NCBI GenBank assembly: GCA_019359285.1
Contig: JAHHHQ010000006.1
Coordinates: 1-35,938 of the forward strand
Direction of reading: 5' to 3'
Source of the DNA: Nodosilinea sp. WJT8-NPBG4
GTDB taxonomy: Bacteria > Cyanobacteriota > Cyanobacteriia > Phormidesmidales > Phormidesmidaceae
DNA length: 35,938 bases
Shown one piece after another: positions 17,200 through 25,521 of this stretch. Within the stretch, counting starts at the first letter, position 1, and every line of letters begins with the position of its first letter. The notes beneath the pieces were generated by a model. It was not told the origin of the DNA. It worked only from the letters and a program-made list of their open reading frames with translations, and did not search any database. Made by a program: the position numbers and the translations under genes.

Positions 17200-17940
17200 C
17201 TAGCCGCAGCCTTCCGCCCAAGTCACTGACGGAAACTGTCCGGCGCGAAACTGCGTGACTCGCCCTTGGTCATCGGTTTCAAACACCAGGCGATAGACAT
17301 CTTCACCGGGGTCTTGGGGGGTGAAAATGACGGTCTTACCGAGGGTCACCGGGTTGGCGGTGGCCTCTAGCTGTTCACCATACACGCGCACCAGGTCTTG
17401 CTCGGTCGAACCAATTCTGATGCCGCTGCGGGTGGTGGTGAGGCTACCTGGCCACACATCGACTCGCAGCACCTGATCGTCAATAGCCATCAGCCCAATC
17501 GGTTCACCGTGGTCTTTGATGCGATAGTACTGACATTGATCGTTGCTGGCGTCTTCGATCAGGACTGGGGTGAGCCCCTTCGCGCGCAGATCGTCGAGTT
17601 CCATGCCGATGCGAAGGGGACCGAGACCCGTAGTCTTGAGAGGCGCGGCTAGCAGCGCCAGAGTGGGGGCGACATCAGCATTGACCCCAGGGGCTAGGGC
17701 GATCGCTCGCTGCATCACCCGCAGCGAGCTGAGGGGAGCGAGCACACCGTCAAGCAATGGGCCAGCTTGAGGACTGTAGTAGGACAATACTTGAGCAGTA
17801 GGCGCAGTGGTTCTAGCAAGGATGGCTTGGGCCTCCCCTTGAGACTGTTGGCCATAGTTGGCTGCCACTAACCCAGCCAGGGAGGTAAAGGCCGCGATCG
17901 CAGCCAGGGAGCCCCGGCGTTTTTGTTTCCCCTTGACCAT
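17200..17940 (-). CDS. Secreted or membrane-anchored protein of unknown function
   Basis: 246 residues. A basic N-terminus (MVKGKQKRRG) and a hydrophobic segment (SLAAIAAFTSLAGLVAANYG) suggest an uncleaved anchor or signal peptide. The mature part contains two related strands, GLGPLRIGMELDDLRAKG and TRSGIRIGSTEQDLVRVYG, separated by about 65 residues. They look like an internal duplication of a small 'G-x-I/R-IG-x-x-x-x-D-L' module seen in many secreted bacterial proteins. Two cysteines (in QCQYYRIK and near the C-terminus, EGCG) could pair. No enzymatic motif is seen. The gene stands alone, with trpE converging on it and the SLH gene divergent. Confidence 0.8.
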   Translation of the reverse strand: MVKGKQKRRGSLAAIAAFTSLAGLVAANYGQQSQGEAQAILARTTAPTAQVLSYYSPQAGPLLDGVLAPLSSLRVMQRAIALAPGVNADVAPTLALLAAPLKTTGLGPLRIGMELDDLRAKGLTPVLIEDASNDQCQYYRIKDHGEPIGLMAIDDQVLRVDVWPGSLTTTRSGIRIGSTEQDLVRVYGEQLEATANPVTLGKTVIFTPQDPGEDVYRLVFETDDQGRVTQFRAGQFPSVTWAEGCG

Positions 17941-18140
17941 TACTCCTCAGTCCGATATGTGGCTCAACCAGCGACAGACCGGCAGCATTGGTAAAATGCC
18001 GCCGCCACTAGCCAGCCAAAATTTTACGCTCGGCCTAAACCGGCTCAACCCCTAGGCAAGACTTATCATAGGGGGGCAAGTCTGGTCAATAGTGTGACCA
18101 GACATCGCTTTAGTGTAGCAGCCGCAGTCATCTGTCCCCA

Positions 18141-19076
18141 ATGCCATTCCGTTCTTCGCCCCGGTGGCCCCAGATGCCGTCAACCCATCGCCCTCGGTGG
18201 CACCCGCTGATGCTCGCTGGGCTGTTAGCGATCGCCACCGCCCTAACCCTGATTGCTTGGACTAGCAAACAACCCGTAGACGCTGAAGCTACCCTGATAA
18301 CAGCACCCAATCCGCCCCCAGTGTGGGGTCTCAAAAGGTTGTTTCATCGCCCCTATGCCCAGCCATCGCCCCTGACAGTGCCTCCCCCGGTGCTCCCTCA
18401 ACCCCTGCCGCCTCAGCAGGCTTGGCCTGAGCTGCCGCTAGTGCAAACTCAGCCCAACTTTGACGACCTCAATACCGCTCACTGGGCCTGGCCGCTGCTA
18501 GCTGACCTGGCCCAGCGAGATTTGGTGTCGGGCTTTCCCGACGGCACCTTTCGCCCTGGGGCGACGATGACACGGGCTGAGTTTGCCGCACAGCTAGCCC
18601 AGTTTAATCTTTTCCCCAATCGCTCCCTGCTCCCTGCACAGACCTCGTACCCAGACGTGGGACCAGACCACTGGGCCTACAGCAGCGTGCAAAAGTCGGT
18701 AAAAATGGGGTTTCTCAACGGCCATCCAGGGGGGGGCTTTTTGCCTAACCAGCCTGTCAGCCGCATTCAGGTGATTGTGGCTTTGGCCAATGGGCTAGCG
18801 CTAACATCAAGCCGCGCCGCCACCGAAGCCTTGGTGCCCTATGCCGATCGAGACCAGGTACCAATCTGGGCCATTCGTCAGCTAGTCGCGGCGACCGAAG
18901 CAGGCCTAGTGGTCAACTATCCGGAAATTACTGTGCTAGCTCCCAACCGAGCCGCCAGCCGAGCCGAAGTGGCCGCCATGGTGCATCGATCGCTGGTATA
19001 CACCGGCAGTCTGAAAGCCATACCCTCGCCTTACGTTGTCGAAAAGGCCGGGCTGCCATCAGGGCATAGCAATTAA
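18141..19076 (+). CDS. S-layer homology (SLH) domain protein
   Basis: 311 residues. A single hydrophobic segment (MLAGLLAIATALTLIAW, ~24-40) acts as signal or anchor, followed by a Pro-rich linker (~55-105). Three SLH domains follow: ~107-155 (HWAWPLLADLAQRDLVSGFP, FRPGATMTRAEFAAQL), ~170-215 (YPDVGPDHWAYSSVQKSVKM) and ~234-283 (YADRDQVPIWAIRQLVAATE, RAASRAEVAAMVHRSL). SLH domains bind cell-wall polymers. Cyanobacterial SLH proteins are often outer-membrane porins, but here the chain ends soon after the third SLH, with no beta-barrel. A periplasmic peptidoglycan-binding role is therefore likelier (inference). The start may also be the second ATG at 18174. Confidence 0.9.
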   Translation: MPFRSSPRWPQMPSTHRPRWHPLMLAGLLAIATALTLIAWTSKQPVDAEATLITAPNPPPVWGLKRLFHRPYAQPSPLTVPPPVLPQPLPPQQAWPELPLVQTQPNFDDLNTAHWAWPLLADLAQRDLVSGFPDGTFRPGATMTRAEFAAQLAQFNLFPNRSLLPAQTSYPDVGPDHWAYSSVQKSVKMGFLNGHPGGGFLPNQPVSRIQVIVALANGLALTSSRAATEALVPYADRDQVPIWAIRQLVAATEAGLVVNYPEITVLAPNRAASRAEVAAMVHRSLVYTGSLKAIPSPYVVEKAGLPSGHSN

Positions 19077-19148
19077 ACCTTGGCCTTACGATAGCCAAGG
19101 AATGCCGATGGCTAGAGGAACCACACTGGAGGTTATTCTCTAAACTGA

Positions 19149-19670
19149 CTAAAACGACGGTAGCGAGATGCCGTCTAGGCCATCCTGCTCTAGGGTAGGC
19201 AGCTCTAACCGCTGGCTGCGGCGGGTACGCATGGCCAAGCGGTAGCTGACACTCTGAAGTTCGGCCTGAAGCTGACGATTCTCGCGCTGAATTTCTGCTA
19301 CCCGCTGCTTGACCGCCGTCATGCGGTCAGCAAACTTTTGCCGATAGACCGTGGGCAGTTCTTGCACGACCTGCTCCAACATGCGGGTGCGATCGGTCAA
19401 CTCTTGCACCGTTTGCCGCAGCTGTAGCACTTCACCGTCGCGCTCTTCTAGCTGCCCTTGGTAAAAGTCAATCTGCTTTTCAACTCCCCGCAGCTGATCG
19501 CGCAGGGCGGTCATCTCCGCCTGGTGCTGCTCAGACATCTCGGGGCTGGGCACAAACCCAGTGTTGCCTTTCACTAGGCGAAACAGTTCCTGAGAAAGCT
19601 GCTGCACCAGCTGGTCACGAATGGCCAGCTCAGATTCGAGCCGGGCAATTTCTGCCTGCTGCTCGTTCAT
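19149..19670 (-). CDS. Coiled-coil protein of unknown function
   Basis: About 173 residues, almost entirely helical. Heptad-like patterns run through IARLESELAIRDQLVQQLSQ, the middle EERDGEVLQLRQTVQELTDR and the C-terminal QRVAEIQRENRQLQAELQSV. A short break (KGNTGFVPSPEMS, ~40) separates the coils. The tail (LPTLEQDGLDGISLPSF) is non-helical. It looks like a conserved cyanobacterial coiled-coil family, but the function is unknown. The ATG at 19668-19670 starts directly at the coil. An in-frame upstream start at 19772 would add a Cys-containing leader that looks non-coding. Confidence 0.75.
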   Translation of the reverse strand: MNEQQAEIARLESELAIRDQLVQQLSQELFRLVKGNTGFVPSPEMSEQHQAEMTALRDQLRGVEKQIDFYQGQLEERDGEVLQLRQTVQELTDRTRMLEQVVQELPTVYRQKFADRMTAVKQRVAEIQRENRQLQAELQSVSYRLAMRTRRSQRLELPTLEQDGLDGISLPSF

Positions 19671-19906
19671 ATCAGCATATGAAGACTGCGCCACAAGATT
19701 ACTCCCACACCAAACGACTAACTTGCTACCCGATGCACCAAAGCCTGGATTATGTTCTCCATCCTGGCTCAACTAGCTGCGCCCACAATAATGTTGAGTG
19801 ACCACAGCAAGACTTTGGCAGGGTTGGATTGAGTTGCTGCTAATTTATAGCACCTGTTTGAAAAGTTGGCACACTCAAAATCAAACTGGCTGACCTCTAA
19901 ACCAAA

Positions 19907-19948
19907 GCCGCTGGTCAATCTCTTCCCAAGGGCAGACTGACCAGCGGC
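19907..19948 (-). terminator. Hairpin downstream of rpsF
   Basis: The 11-bp perfect arms GCCGCTGGTCA (19907-19917) and TGACCAGCGGC (19938-19948) can be extended by three more pairs after one mismatch. The hairpin starts 29 bp past the rpsF stop on the minus strand and is followed by TTTGGTTT, a weak T-rich tract. It fits a terminator for rpsF. Confidence 0.65.
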
Positions 19949-19976
19949 AGATGGGCATTTTACGGCAAAGTCGGGC

Positions 19977-20378
19977 TTACTCTTCTTCGCCAGTGGCGAC
20001 GGTGACTTCGTCAGCGGTGACTTCGTCAGCGGCGACGGCAGCAACGGCCTCAGCAGGTTCTTCAACCTCTTCAGGCAGAGGTTCGTCAGACTCTTGTTTG
20101 ACGGTCAAAAAGCGAATAACTTCCTCACTCAGACGCATGGCGCGCTCAAGGGGTGCGATCGCCCCACCAGGCCCGGTGTAGTTCATCTGAATATAGATGC
20201 CTTCCCGGTGGCGATTAATTTCGTAGGCCAGACGGCGCTTGCCTCGGTGCTGGGTCTCCAAAATTGAAGCACCCTGATCCTTCAGCATGGTTTGATATTT
20301 GCCAATGGTTGCATCAATGGCCTCGTCATTTAGATCGGGGCGCAGGATGTACATCGTCTCGTACATGTAAGCTGTCAT
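19977..20378 (-). CDS. rpsF: 30S ribosomal protein S6
   Basis: 133 residues. The first ~98 are the canonical S6 fold: [60 protein letters not shown], and [16 protein letters not shown]6 binds the central domain of 16S rRNA with S18. A ~30-residue acidic Ala/Glu/Val tail follows (for example [20 protein letters not shown]), as in several cyanobacterial and chloroplast S6 proteins. A strong Shine-Dalgarno (AGGAG) lies 5 bases before the ATG. Unlike the usual rpsF-ssb-rpsR cluster, it stands alone here, divergent from the FAH gene. Confidence 0.97.
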   Translation of the reverse strand: MTAYMYETMYILRPDLNDEAIDATIGKYQTMLKDQGASILETQHRGKRRLAYEINRHREGIYIQMNYTGPGGAIAPLERAMRLSEEVIRFLTVKQESDEPLPEEVEEPAEAVAAVAADEVTADEVTVATGEEE

Positions 20379-20538
20379 GAAAACTCCTTGTGGACATAGT
20401 GGCCTTTAGCAGCCAAAAATAGGCATAAATAAGCCTTTGCAGCCATTTGGCCCCTCGCTTACCCATGCTTTACGTTCTGGCGCAAAGACAAGGATCTACA
20501 ATCATACCAAGAATTAGCAGGCCAAGAGTTAGAAAGTT

Positions 20539-21315
20539 ATGGCGCAACGCTACGTTAGGGTTCAGTCTCAAACCGGGCAACTGCATTACGGACTGCTGCG
20601 CCCTGATCGCAGTGTGCAGGTGCTAGATGCGCCACCCTGGTTGCAGGGACAGCCTACCGAGGCCGAGCTATTGCCCGGCAGCTATGACCTACTGGCTCCC
20701 TGTGCCCCCTCTAAGGTGGTGGCTGTGGGGAAAAACTATGCCGCCCACGCCGCCGAGATGGGTACCGAAACCCCGCCCGAGCCTCTGCTATTTATCAAGC
20801 CCTCAACAGCGGTCACCGCCACTGGGGCTCCCATCTACTACCCACCCCAATCGACCCAGGTCGACTACGAAGGCGAGTTGGCCGTAGTGATTGGCGATCG
20901 CTGCGCCCATGTACCGCCCGAAGCCGCCCGCGCCAAAATCTGGGGTTACACCATTGCCAACGACGTCACCGCCCGCGACCTGCAAAAGCGCGACAGTCAG
21001 TGGACTCGCGCCAAGGGTTTCGATACCTTCTGTCCCCTCGGTCCCTGGATTGTGCGAGAGCTCAGCGCCGGAGCGCTGCTTCAGACTTTTCTCAACGGCC
21101 AAGCAGCACCCGTACAATCAGCTTCAATCGAAGAAATGATCTACAGCCCTGACTACCTGGTGTCCTACATCAGCGAGATTATGACCCTGCTGCCCGGAGA
21201 CGTGATCTTAACGGGTACCCCAGCTGGGGTCGGCCCGCTTAGGGTTGGCGACCAGGTCAGAGTAGAAATCGAAGGCATTGGCGCGCTTGAAAATACTGTG
21301 GCGCTGCGCCCCTAG
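20539..21315 (+). CDS. Fumarylacetoacetate hydrolase (FAH) family protein
   Basis: 258 residues. A short N-terminal beta domain is followed by the FAH catalytic fold: KVVAVGKNYAAHAAEMG, FIKPSTAVTATGAPI, VDYEGELAVVIG and GYTIANDVTARDLQKRDSQW. The metal ligands expected for the family, Glu111, Glu113 and Asp142, are visible, as is the late GDVILTGTPAGVGPL. Members cleave or decarboxylate beta-keto acids (acylpyruvases, oxaloacetate decarboxylases, fumarylacetoacetase). Small single-domain members like this are often acylpyruvate hydrolases or oxaloacetate decarboxylases; the exact substrate is unproven. The stop overlaps the convergent Tic20-like gene by 4 bp. Confidence 0.93.
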   Translation: MAQRYVRVQSQTGQLHYGLLRPDRSVQVLDAPPWLQGQPTEAELLPGSYDLLAPCAPSKVVAVGKNYAAHAAEMGTETPPEPLLFIKPSTAVTATGAPIYYPPQSTQVDYEGELAVVIGDRCAHVPPEAARAKIWGYTIANDVTARDLQKRDSQWTRAKGFDTFCPLGPWIVRELSAGALLQTFLNGQAAPVQSASIEEMIYSPDYLVSYISEIMTLLPGDVILTGTPAGVGPLRVGDQVRVEIEGIGALENTVALRP

Positions 21316-21806
21316 CGCACCTGCATGTGTACAGCCTCTGAAATTGTTGGAATCTCGGCGTAAAGCCCCCGGAAGGTCTGCACCAGAGAGTAGCCAACCG
21401 AAATCAACATGCCGAGAAACAACATATTAGACAAGGTACTAAACAGCAGCTCTCCAAACAAGCTGGGGTCTAGCAGGCTGAGAATGAGGCTAAACACCGC
21501 CAAAATAATGCTCAGCAAAATCGCTTGCATAGTGTTGAAGCGAATGAATCGACTGATATTTTCGTTGCGCACGACCAGCAGAATTAGCGCAAAAAAGACG
21601 ATTAGCCCAAAGAAGGGAATTGTGCTCTCTAGGGTGCCATAGACGGCAATTAGGGGAGCCAGGGGCAGCAGCAAAAACCCAAACACCGGAAACTGGCTAA
21701 TCAGCTGAAGACCGTAGGGTAGCCCAGCCGTAACCGGCAAAATATAGGGCAGGGCCGCCAGAATACGATCCAAAATAGTGGGATTTGGGGAACTGCTCCA
21801 GGTCAT
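21312..21806 (-). CDS. Tic20-like membrane protein
   Basis: 164 residues with four predicted membrane helices (around LPYILPVTAGLPYGLQLI, FFGLIVFFALILLVV, AILLSIILAVFSLILSLL and LFLGMLISVGYSLVQTF). The NISRFIRFNTMQAILLSIIL segment is the conserved signature of cyanobacterial Tic20 homologues, relatives of the chloroplast inner-envelope import component. In cyanobacteria the role is not settled; it acts in the plasma or thylakoid membrane. GGAG precedes the ATG. The 3' end overlaps the convergent FAH gene. Confidence 0.88.
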   Translation of the reverse strand: MTWSSSPNPTILDRILAALPYILPVTAGLPYGLQLISQFPVFGFLLLPLAPLIAVYGTLESTIPFFGLIVFFALILLVVRNENISRFIRFNTMQAILLSIILAVFSLILSLLDPSLFGELLFSTLSNMLFLGMLISVGYSLVQTFRGLYAEIPTISEAVHMQVR

Positions 21807-21955
21807 TGGCTTTCTCCAGACAAACGCTAAGGGCTACCAGGCTATAGCCTTACCATATCGTAAATCTATGATTTGCCGGAGAGACGACATAGACGGTTCA
21901 CGGTACGGAGAACAACCCTGTGAGGTTCTTTATCTGTAGCCTCGACTTGTGCTCT

Positions 21956-22153
21956 TTAGCTAATATCAGCTACCCGAAAGCCCATCTGGCACTCAAACTG
22001 AGCGGGCAAAGCTTGGTCTAGACTGGCCACTGGGCGACCGCAGCCCAGCCTACCCTGCTGCCAGCGGGGCTGACCGTGGCGATCGGCCATTAGACAGTTG
22101 CAGCACACGGCCTGGGGCGAGATGAGTTGGTTGTCGGTCATTAACACCAGCAT
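21956..22153 (-). CDS. Four-cysteine mini-protein
   Basis: About 65 residues. The motif SPQAVCCNCLMADRHGQPRW, then RLGCGRP and QFECQMGFRV, gives cysteines at about 17, 18, 20, 38 and 55. A C-x2-C pair plus two single cysteines could hold a Zn2+ or an iron-sulfur cluster (inference). I do not recognise a named family, but its compact, Cys/Trp-rich pattern looks selected. The ATG at 22151-22153 has GGAGG eight bases upstream. GTG 22162 and ATG 22141 are alternatives. The gene stands alone between the Tic20-like gene and the helicase hairpin. Confidence 0.65.
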   Translation of the reverse strand: MLVLMTDNQLISPQAVCCNCLMADRHGQPRWQQGRLGCGRPVASLDQALPAQFECQMGFRVADIS

Positions 22154-22292
22154 GATGGTCACCTCCCTAACGTCGGGGTTAACCTGACCTTTCCCTAATC
22201 TTAGGATGCCCTACGGGAGATGCTGTGTGCTGGCATACGCAATCAAACTCAATCGGTCAACGTAACCCGCAATATAAATATCGTTAGCCTGG

Positions 22293-22340
22293 TCAGCGTC
22301 AGAAGCGGAAGCTGCTTGCAGCTTCCGCTTCTGACGCTGA
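22293..22340. terminator. 22-bp perfect hairpin downstream of the DEAD-box helicase gene
   Basis: The arms at 22293-22314 and 22319-22340 are perfect inverse complements (22 bp, core AGCGTCAGAAGCGGAAGCTG) around the 4-base loop CTTG. The hairpin lies 20 bp beyond the helicase stop on the minus strand. No T-tract follows on either strand, so it is either a non-canonical terminator/RNA-stability element or a mobile palindrome. Confidence 0.7.
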
Positions 22341-22359
22341 GTATCCCCAGAGATTCCGT

Positions 22360-23769
22360 CTATTCCTTGGCCTTACTGACCTCGCGAGACTCAGAGGAAA
22401 CCCCTTTGCGTTTTTTGGGCAGGGGCACCCCACCCTCAGACACCTCAGGTTCGCTGCTGTGGTGTTCGCGTTGCCAGGAGGGCACAGTCTGGTCGTAGGC
22501 CATCTGCAGAGCAGCGGCAGCAACGGTGCGCAGGTCGTACTCTTCGCTAAGCTGAGACACTATCGGCAAAAACGACGCCAGCCGCTCGCTGGTAATCGCC
22601 TCGCGCACCTGACTGCGCAGTCGCTCCAGGTTGCGGGCGGCAATTTCGGCCCGGGTAGGAATTTTTACCAGAGTCATAGGCTGCTTGGTATGGCGCTCAA
22701 TCTGCCGCAGCTTGTACTTCTCTAGCGGCGTCACTAGGGAGATCGCCACGCCTTTCTTGCCCGCCCGCCCGGTGCGGCCAATGCGGTGCACGTAGCTCTC
22801 CATAGCGTCGGGCATGTCGAAGTTGATCACGTGGGTGAGGTCATCGACGTGCAGCCCTCGAGCAGCAATATCGGTAGCCACCACCAGCTTCACCTGCTGC
22901 TGGCGAAACCGCAGCATCAGCCGCTCGCGCTGGGACTGGCTGAGGTCGCCGTGGTACTCATCAACGCTGTAGCCCGCCGCCTGGAGCTGGCGGGTGAGAT
23001 CACCAGCGGTGCGGCGGGTGCGCACAAAGATAATCGCTGTTTCGGGATCTTCCAGCTCCAGGATGGGCTGGAGGGCGCGCACCTTGGTCCATCCCCGGGG
23101 CACGATGTAGCTCACCTGCTGAATCTGCTTGGGCGAGGCCTTGGGTGACTGCACCGTGACGGTCACGGGAGACTGCAAAAACTTGGTAGCTAACTCCCGA
23201 ATAGCCGGGGCCATAGTGGCAGAGAAAAAGGCGGTTTGCCGCTCGGCGGGGGCTTTGCTGAGAATTTTTTCGACGTCTTGAATAAAGCCCATGTTGAGCA
23301 TTTCATCGGCCTCGTCGAGCACAAGCCAGCCCAAGCTCTTGAGGGACAGGTTACCCCGGTTAAGCATATCGAGCACGCGGCCTGGGGTACCGACTACGAT
23401 CTGGGTGCCCCGCCGAAGTTGCTCCTGCTGGCGCTCGATAGACTGGCCGCCGTAGATGGCTAGCACCTTGGGCCGACCGTCGAGGCGAAAGCCACGCATG
23501 GCCTGGCATACCTGAATGGCCAGCTCGCGGGTGGGCGTCAGCACTAGCACCTGCACGGCGGGGTTGCTGGCATCGACCTGCTCCATTAAGGGCAGGGCGA
23601 AGGCGGCGGTTTTGCCGGTGCCGGTTTGGGCCTGACCGATCAAGTCTCGCCCTGAGAGCAGGTGGGGAATGGCCTCTGCCTGAATGGCCGTGGGTTCGTC
23701 ATAGCCCATGCTTTCGAGATGGCTAACGCGGGCAGCAGATAACCCTAGACTGGCAAACGATAAGGTCAT
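22360..23769 (-). CDS. DEAD-box ATP-dependent RNA helicase
   Basis: 469 residues. All core motifs are in order: Q motif (DEPTAIQAEAIP), Walker A AQTGTGKT at 47-54, PTRELA, TPGR, DEAD at 152-155, SAT at 183-185, ATDIAARGLHVDDLTHVINF, and HRIGRTGR. It unwinds RNA duplexes in the cytosol, in ribosome assembly or mRNA remodelling. The C-terminal extension is short and Lys/Ser/Glu-rich (LPKKRKGVSSESREVSKAKE), without an obvious DbpA-type RNA-binding fold. Cyanobacterial homologues (CrhR type) are redox- and cold-regulated; equivalence is plausible but unproven. AGGA precedes the ATG. It lies 47 bp downstream of rimO on the same strand, so an rimO-helicase operon is possible. Confidence 0.95.
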   Translation of the reverse strand: MTLSFASLGLSAARVSHLESMGYDEPTAIQAEAIPHLLSGRDLIGQAQTGTGKTAAFALPLMEQVDASNPAVQVLVLTPTRELAIQVCQAMRGFRLDGRPKVLAIYGGQSIERQQEQLRRGTQIVVGTPGRVLDMLNRGNLSLKSLGWLVLDEADEMLNMGFIQDVEKILSKAPAERQTAFFSATMAPAIRELATKFLQSPVTVTVQSPKASPKQIQQVSYIVPRGWTKVRALQPILELEDPETAIIFVRTRRTAGDLTRQLQAAGYSVDEYHGDLSQSQRERLMLRFRQQQVKLVVATDIAARGLHVDDLTHVINFDMPDAMESYVHRIGRTGRAGKKGVAISLVTPLEKYKLRQIERHTKQPMTLVKIPTRAEIAARNLERLRSQVREAITSERLASFLPIVSQLSEEYDLRTVAAAALQMAYDQTVPSWQREHHSSEPEVSEGGVPLPKKRKGVSSESREVSKAKE

Positions 23770-23815
23770 GATGATTCCTTGAAGCAGTGGACAAAAAACA
23801 AAATATCGATAAAAC

Positions 23816-25168
23816 TCAGCGAGCCAGGCTTAGCAAGGGCTCTGCGGACGGGATCGCGACGATTTCGCCAAACAGGTCGTAGGTATCAGCGGCGGTGATT
23901 TTGACAGGGACAATCTGGTTGAGGGGAGCGGTGCCGGTCACGTAGACCAGACCGTCGACCTCGGGGGCAAAGCGATCGCTACGTCCAATTGCCATGCCCG
24001 TGGCTGGGTTCTCTTGCTCAATCAACACATCTACTACGCGGCCAATGTGGGCGCGGTTGTGCTCCCAGGCAATGGGCTGCTGAGCCAGCATGAGCGCCTC
24101 ACGACGGCGATCGCGCTCGTCCTGGGGCACCTGGTTGGGCAGGCTGTAGGCGGGGGTGCCTTCCTCAGCGGAGAAGCTGAACACGCCGACGTGGTCAAAG
24201 CGATGGCGCTCTACAAACTCCAGCAGATGCTCAACGTGGGCCTCGGTTTCACCAGGAAAGCCAACAATAAAGGTGGTGCGCAGCACGGCCTCGGGGAGAG
24301 CTTCTTTAATGCGGTGAATAACATTGTCATTAACCTGCCCTTGCCACGGACGGTTCATCGATCGGAGCACCTCAGGGTGCGAGTGCTGGAGGGGCAGATC
24401 GAGGTAGGGCAGCACGTTGGGGGTTTCGCGAATGGCGGCCAGCACCTCGGGGGTGAGGCCAGTGGGGTAGGCGTAGTGCATGCGTACCCAGGGCACATCT
24501 ACCTCACCCAGCGCCCGCAGCAGCTCGGCCAGGCGGGGCTTGCCGTAGAGATCCATGCCGTAGTTGGTGGTGATTTGTGAGATCAGCACCAGCTCCTGTA
24601 CGCCCTCGGCGGCCAGCTGGTGGGCCTCGGCGACGATGGACTCGACAGTGCGCGATCGCTGATTGCCGCGCAGGTGCGGAATAATGCAGAACGCGCAGCG
24701 ATAGTCACAGCCCTCCGCAACACGCAGGTAGGCCACGCTAGAAGCCGTAGTGCGGTAGCGGGGCACAGTTTCATCGGCAATGTAGGTGGGCTCGGGGGAA
24801 ACAATCTTCACCCGCTCACCCGCTTCGGCCCGCTCAATCACTTCGACGATGCGGTTGTAGTCGCCGGTGCCAACCAAGGCCACGGCCTCAGGAATTTCTT
24901 CTAGCAACTCATTTTGAAAGTGCTGGGCCAGACAGCCTGTGATCACGACTTTCTTTTGAGCGGCGGCCAGCTCAACCAGGGTGCGCACCGACTCTTCTCG
25001 CGCCTCTTGGATAAAACTACAGGTGTTGACCACAACGTAGTCGGCCAATTCTTCGTTGGCATCGACTTGGTAGCCGGCCTGCACTAGCAAACCGAGCATG
25101 TGCTCGGTGTCGACCCGGTTTTTTTCGCAGCCCAGGTGGTTAAACGCAACCGTTGGCTTCAGCCCCAT
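23816..25168 (-). CDS. rimO: Ribosomal protein S12 methylthiotransferase
   Basis: 450 residues. This radical-SAM enzyme adds a methylthio group to an aspartate of ribosomal protein S12. The N-terminal UPF0004 domain carries the first Fe-S cluster cysteines (Cys14 in [13 protein letters not shown], Cys50 in [12 protein letters not shown], Cys79 in VITGCLAQ). The radical-SAM motif is CDYRCAFC (Cys154, 158, 161) followed by IIPHLRG. A C-terminal TRAM-like domain ([40 protein letters not shown]) completes the enzyme. The LGCEKN form and [20 protein letters not shown] fit RimO rather than MiaB. The helicase gene follows on the same strand. Confidence 0.96.
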   Translation of the reverse strand: MGLKPTVAFNHLGCEKNRVDTEHMLGLLVQAGYQVDANEELADYVVVNTCSFIQEAREESVRTLVELAAAQKKVVITGCLAQHFQNELLEEIPEAVALVGTGDYNRIVEVIERAEAGERVKIVSPEPTYIADETVPRYRTTASSVAYLRVAEGCDYRCAFCIIPHLRGNQRSRTVESIVAEAHQLAAEGVQELVLISQITTNYGMDLYGKPRLAELLRALGEVDVPWVRMHYAYPTGLTPEVLAAIRETPNVLPYLDLPLQHSHPEVLRSMNRPWQGQVNDNVIHRIKEALPEAVLRTTFIVGFPGETEAHVEHLLEFVERHRFDHVGVFSFSAEEGTPAYSLPNQVPQDERDRRREALMLAQQPIAWEHNRAHIGRVVDVLIEQENPATGMAIGRSDRFAPEVDGLVYVTGTAPLNQIVPVKITAADTYDLFGEIVAIPSAEPLLSLAR

Positions 25169-25521
25169 GGTGTCTCTCAGTGTGTAACATGCAAATCATG
25201 CCAAAAGCTTTGGGTCGTAGAGTCGACTTAACCACGCTAAGCCACTGGAAAACCGTTCAAACCCGGTACCAGCACCATTAACACCACCGCTCAGGCATCC
25301 ATCAATCCTGTGTTGACGAATTGCCCAGCAAATCTTTTGGCCAATGGCACCAGGGGGCAATACAAATTAACACTCATAAATAATACATCACAAAAGCAGG
25401 GGTGTCCTAAATCGCGTCCCCGGGATTGATATGCTGATAGGGTGGGTTGGGCCTGAGTCTGCTGAGGCGGGCTAGGTTAACCTGTAGTTCTATACGTTAG
25501 GCGAGTCCAGGCAAAATTCAC
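25169..25521. other. Divergent intergenic region between rimO and btpA
   Basis: 353 bp without a gene. It should hold the promoters for rimO (minus strand) and btpA (plus strand). I see AT-rich segments around 25360-25390 and no confident -10/-35 pair, tRNA or riboswitch. Confidence 0.6.

Noticed and set aside
19769..20065. 98-codon frame overlapping the rpsF 3' end
   Set aside because: Its Leu/Ser/Pro-Lys repeats come from the repetitive codons of the acidic rpsF tail read in another frame.
24014..24580. Open frame antisense to rimO
   Set aside because: Lies wholly within rimO; no recognisable protein features.
25250..25290. tRNA-like TTCAAA segment
   Set aside because: No cloverleaf can be formed with the flanking bases; treated as plain intergenic sequence.
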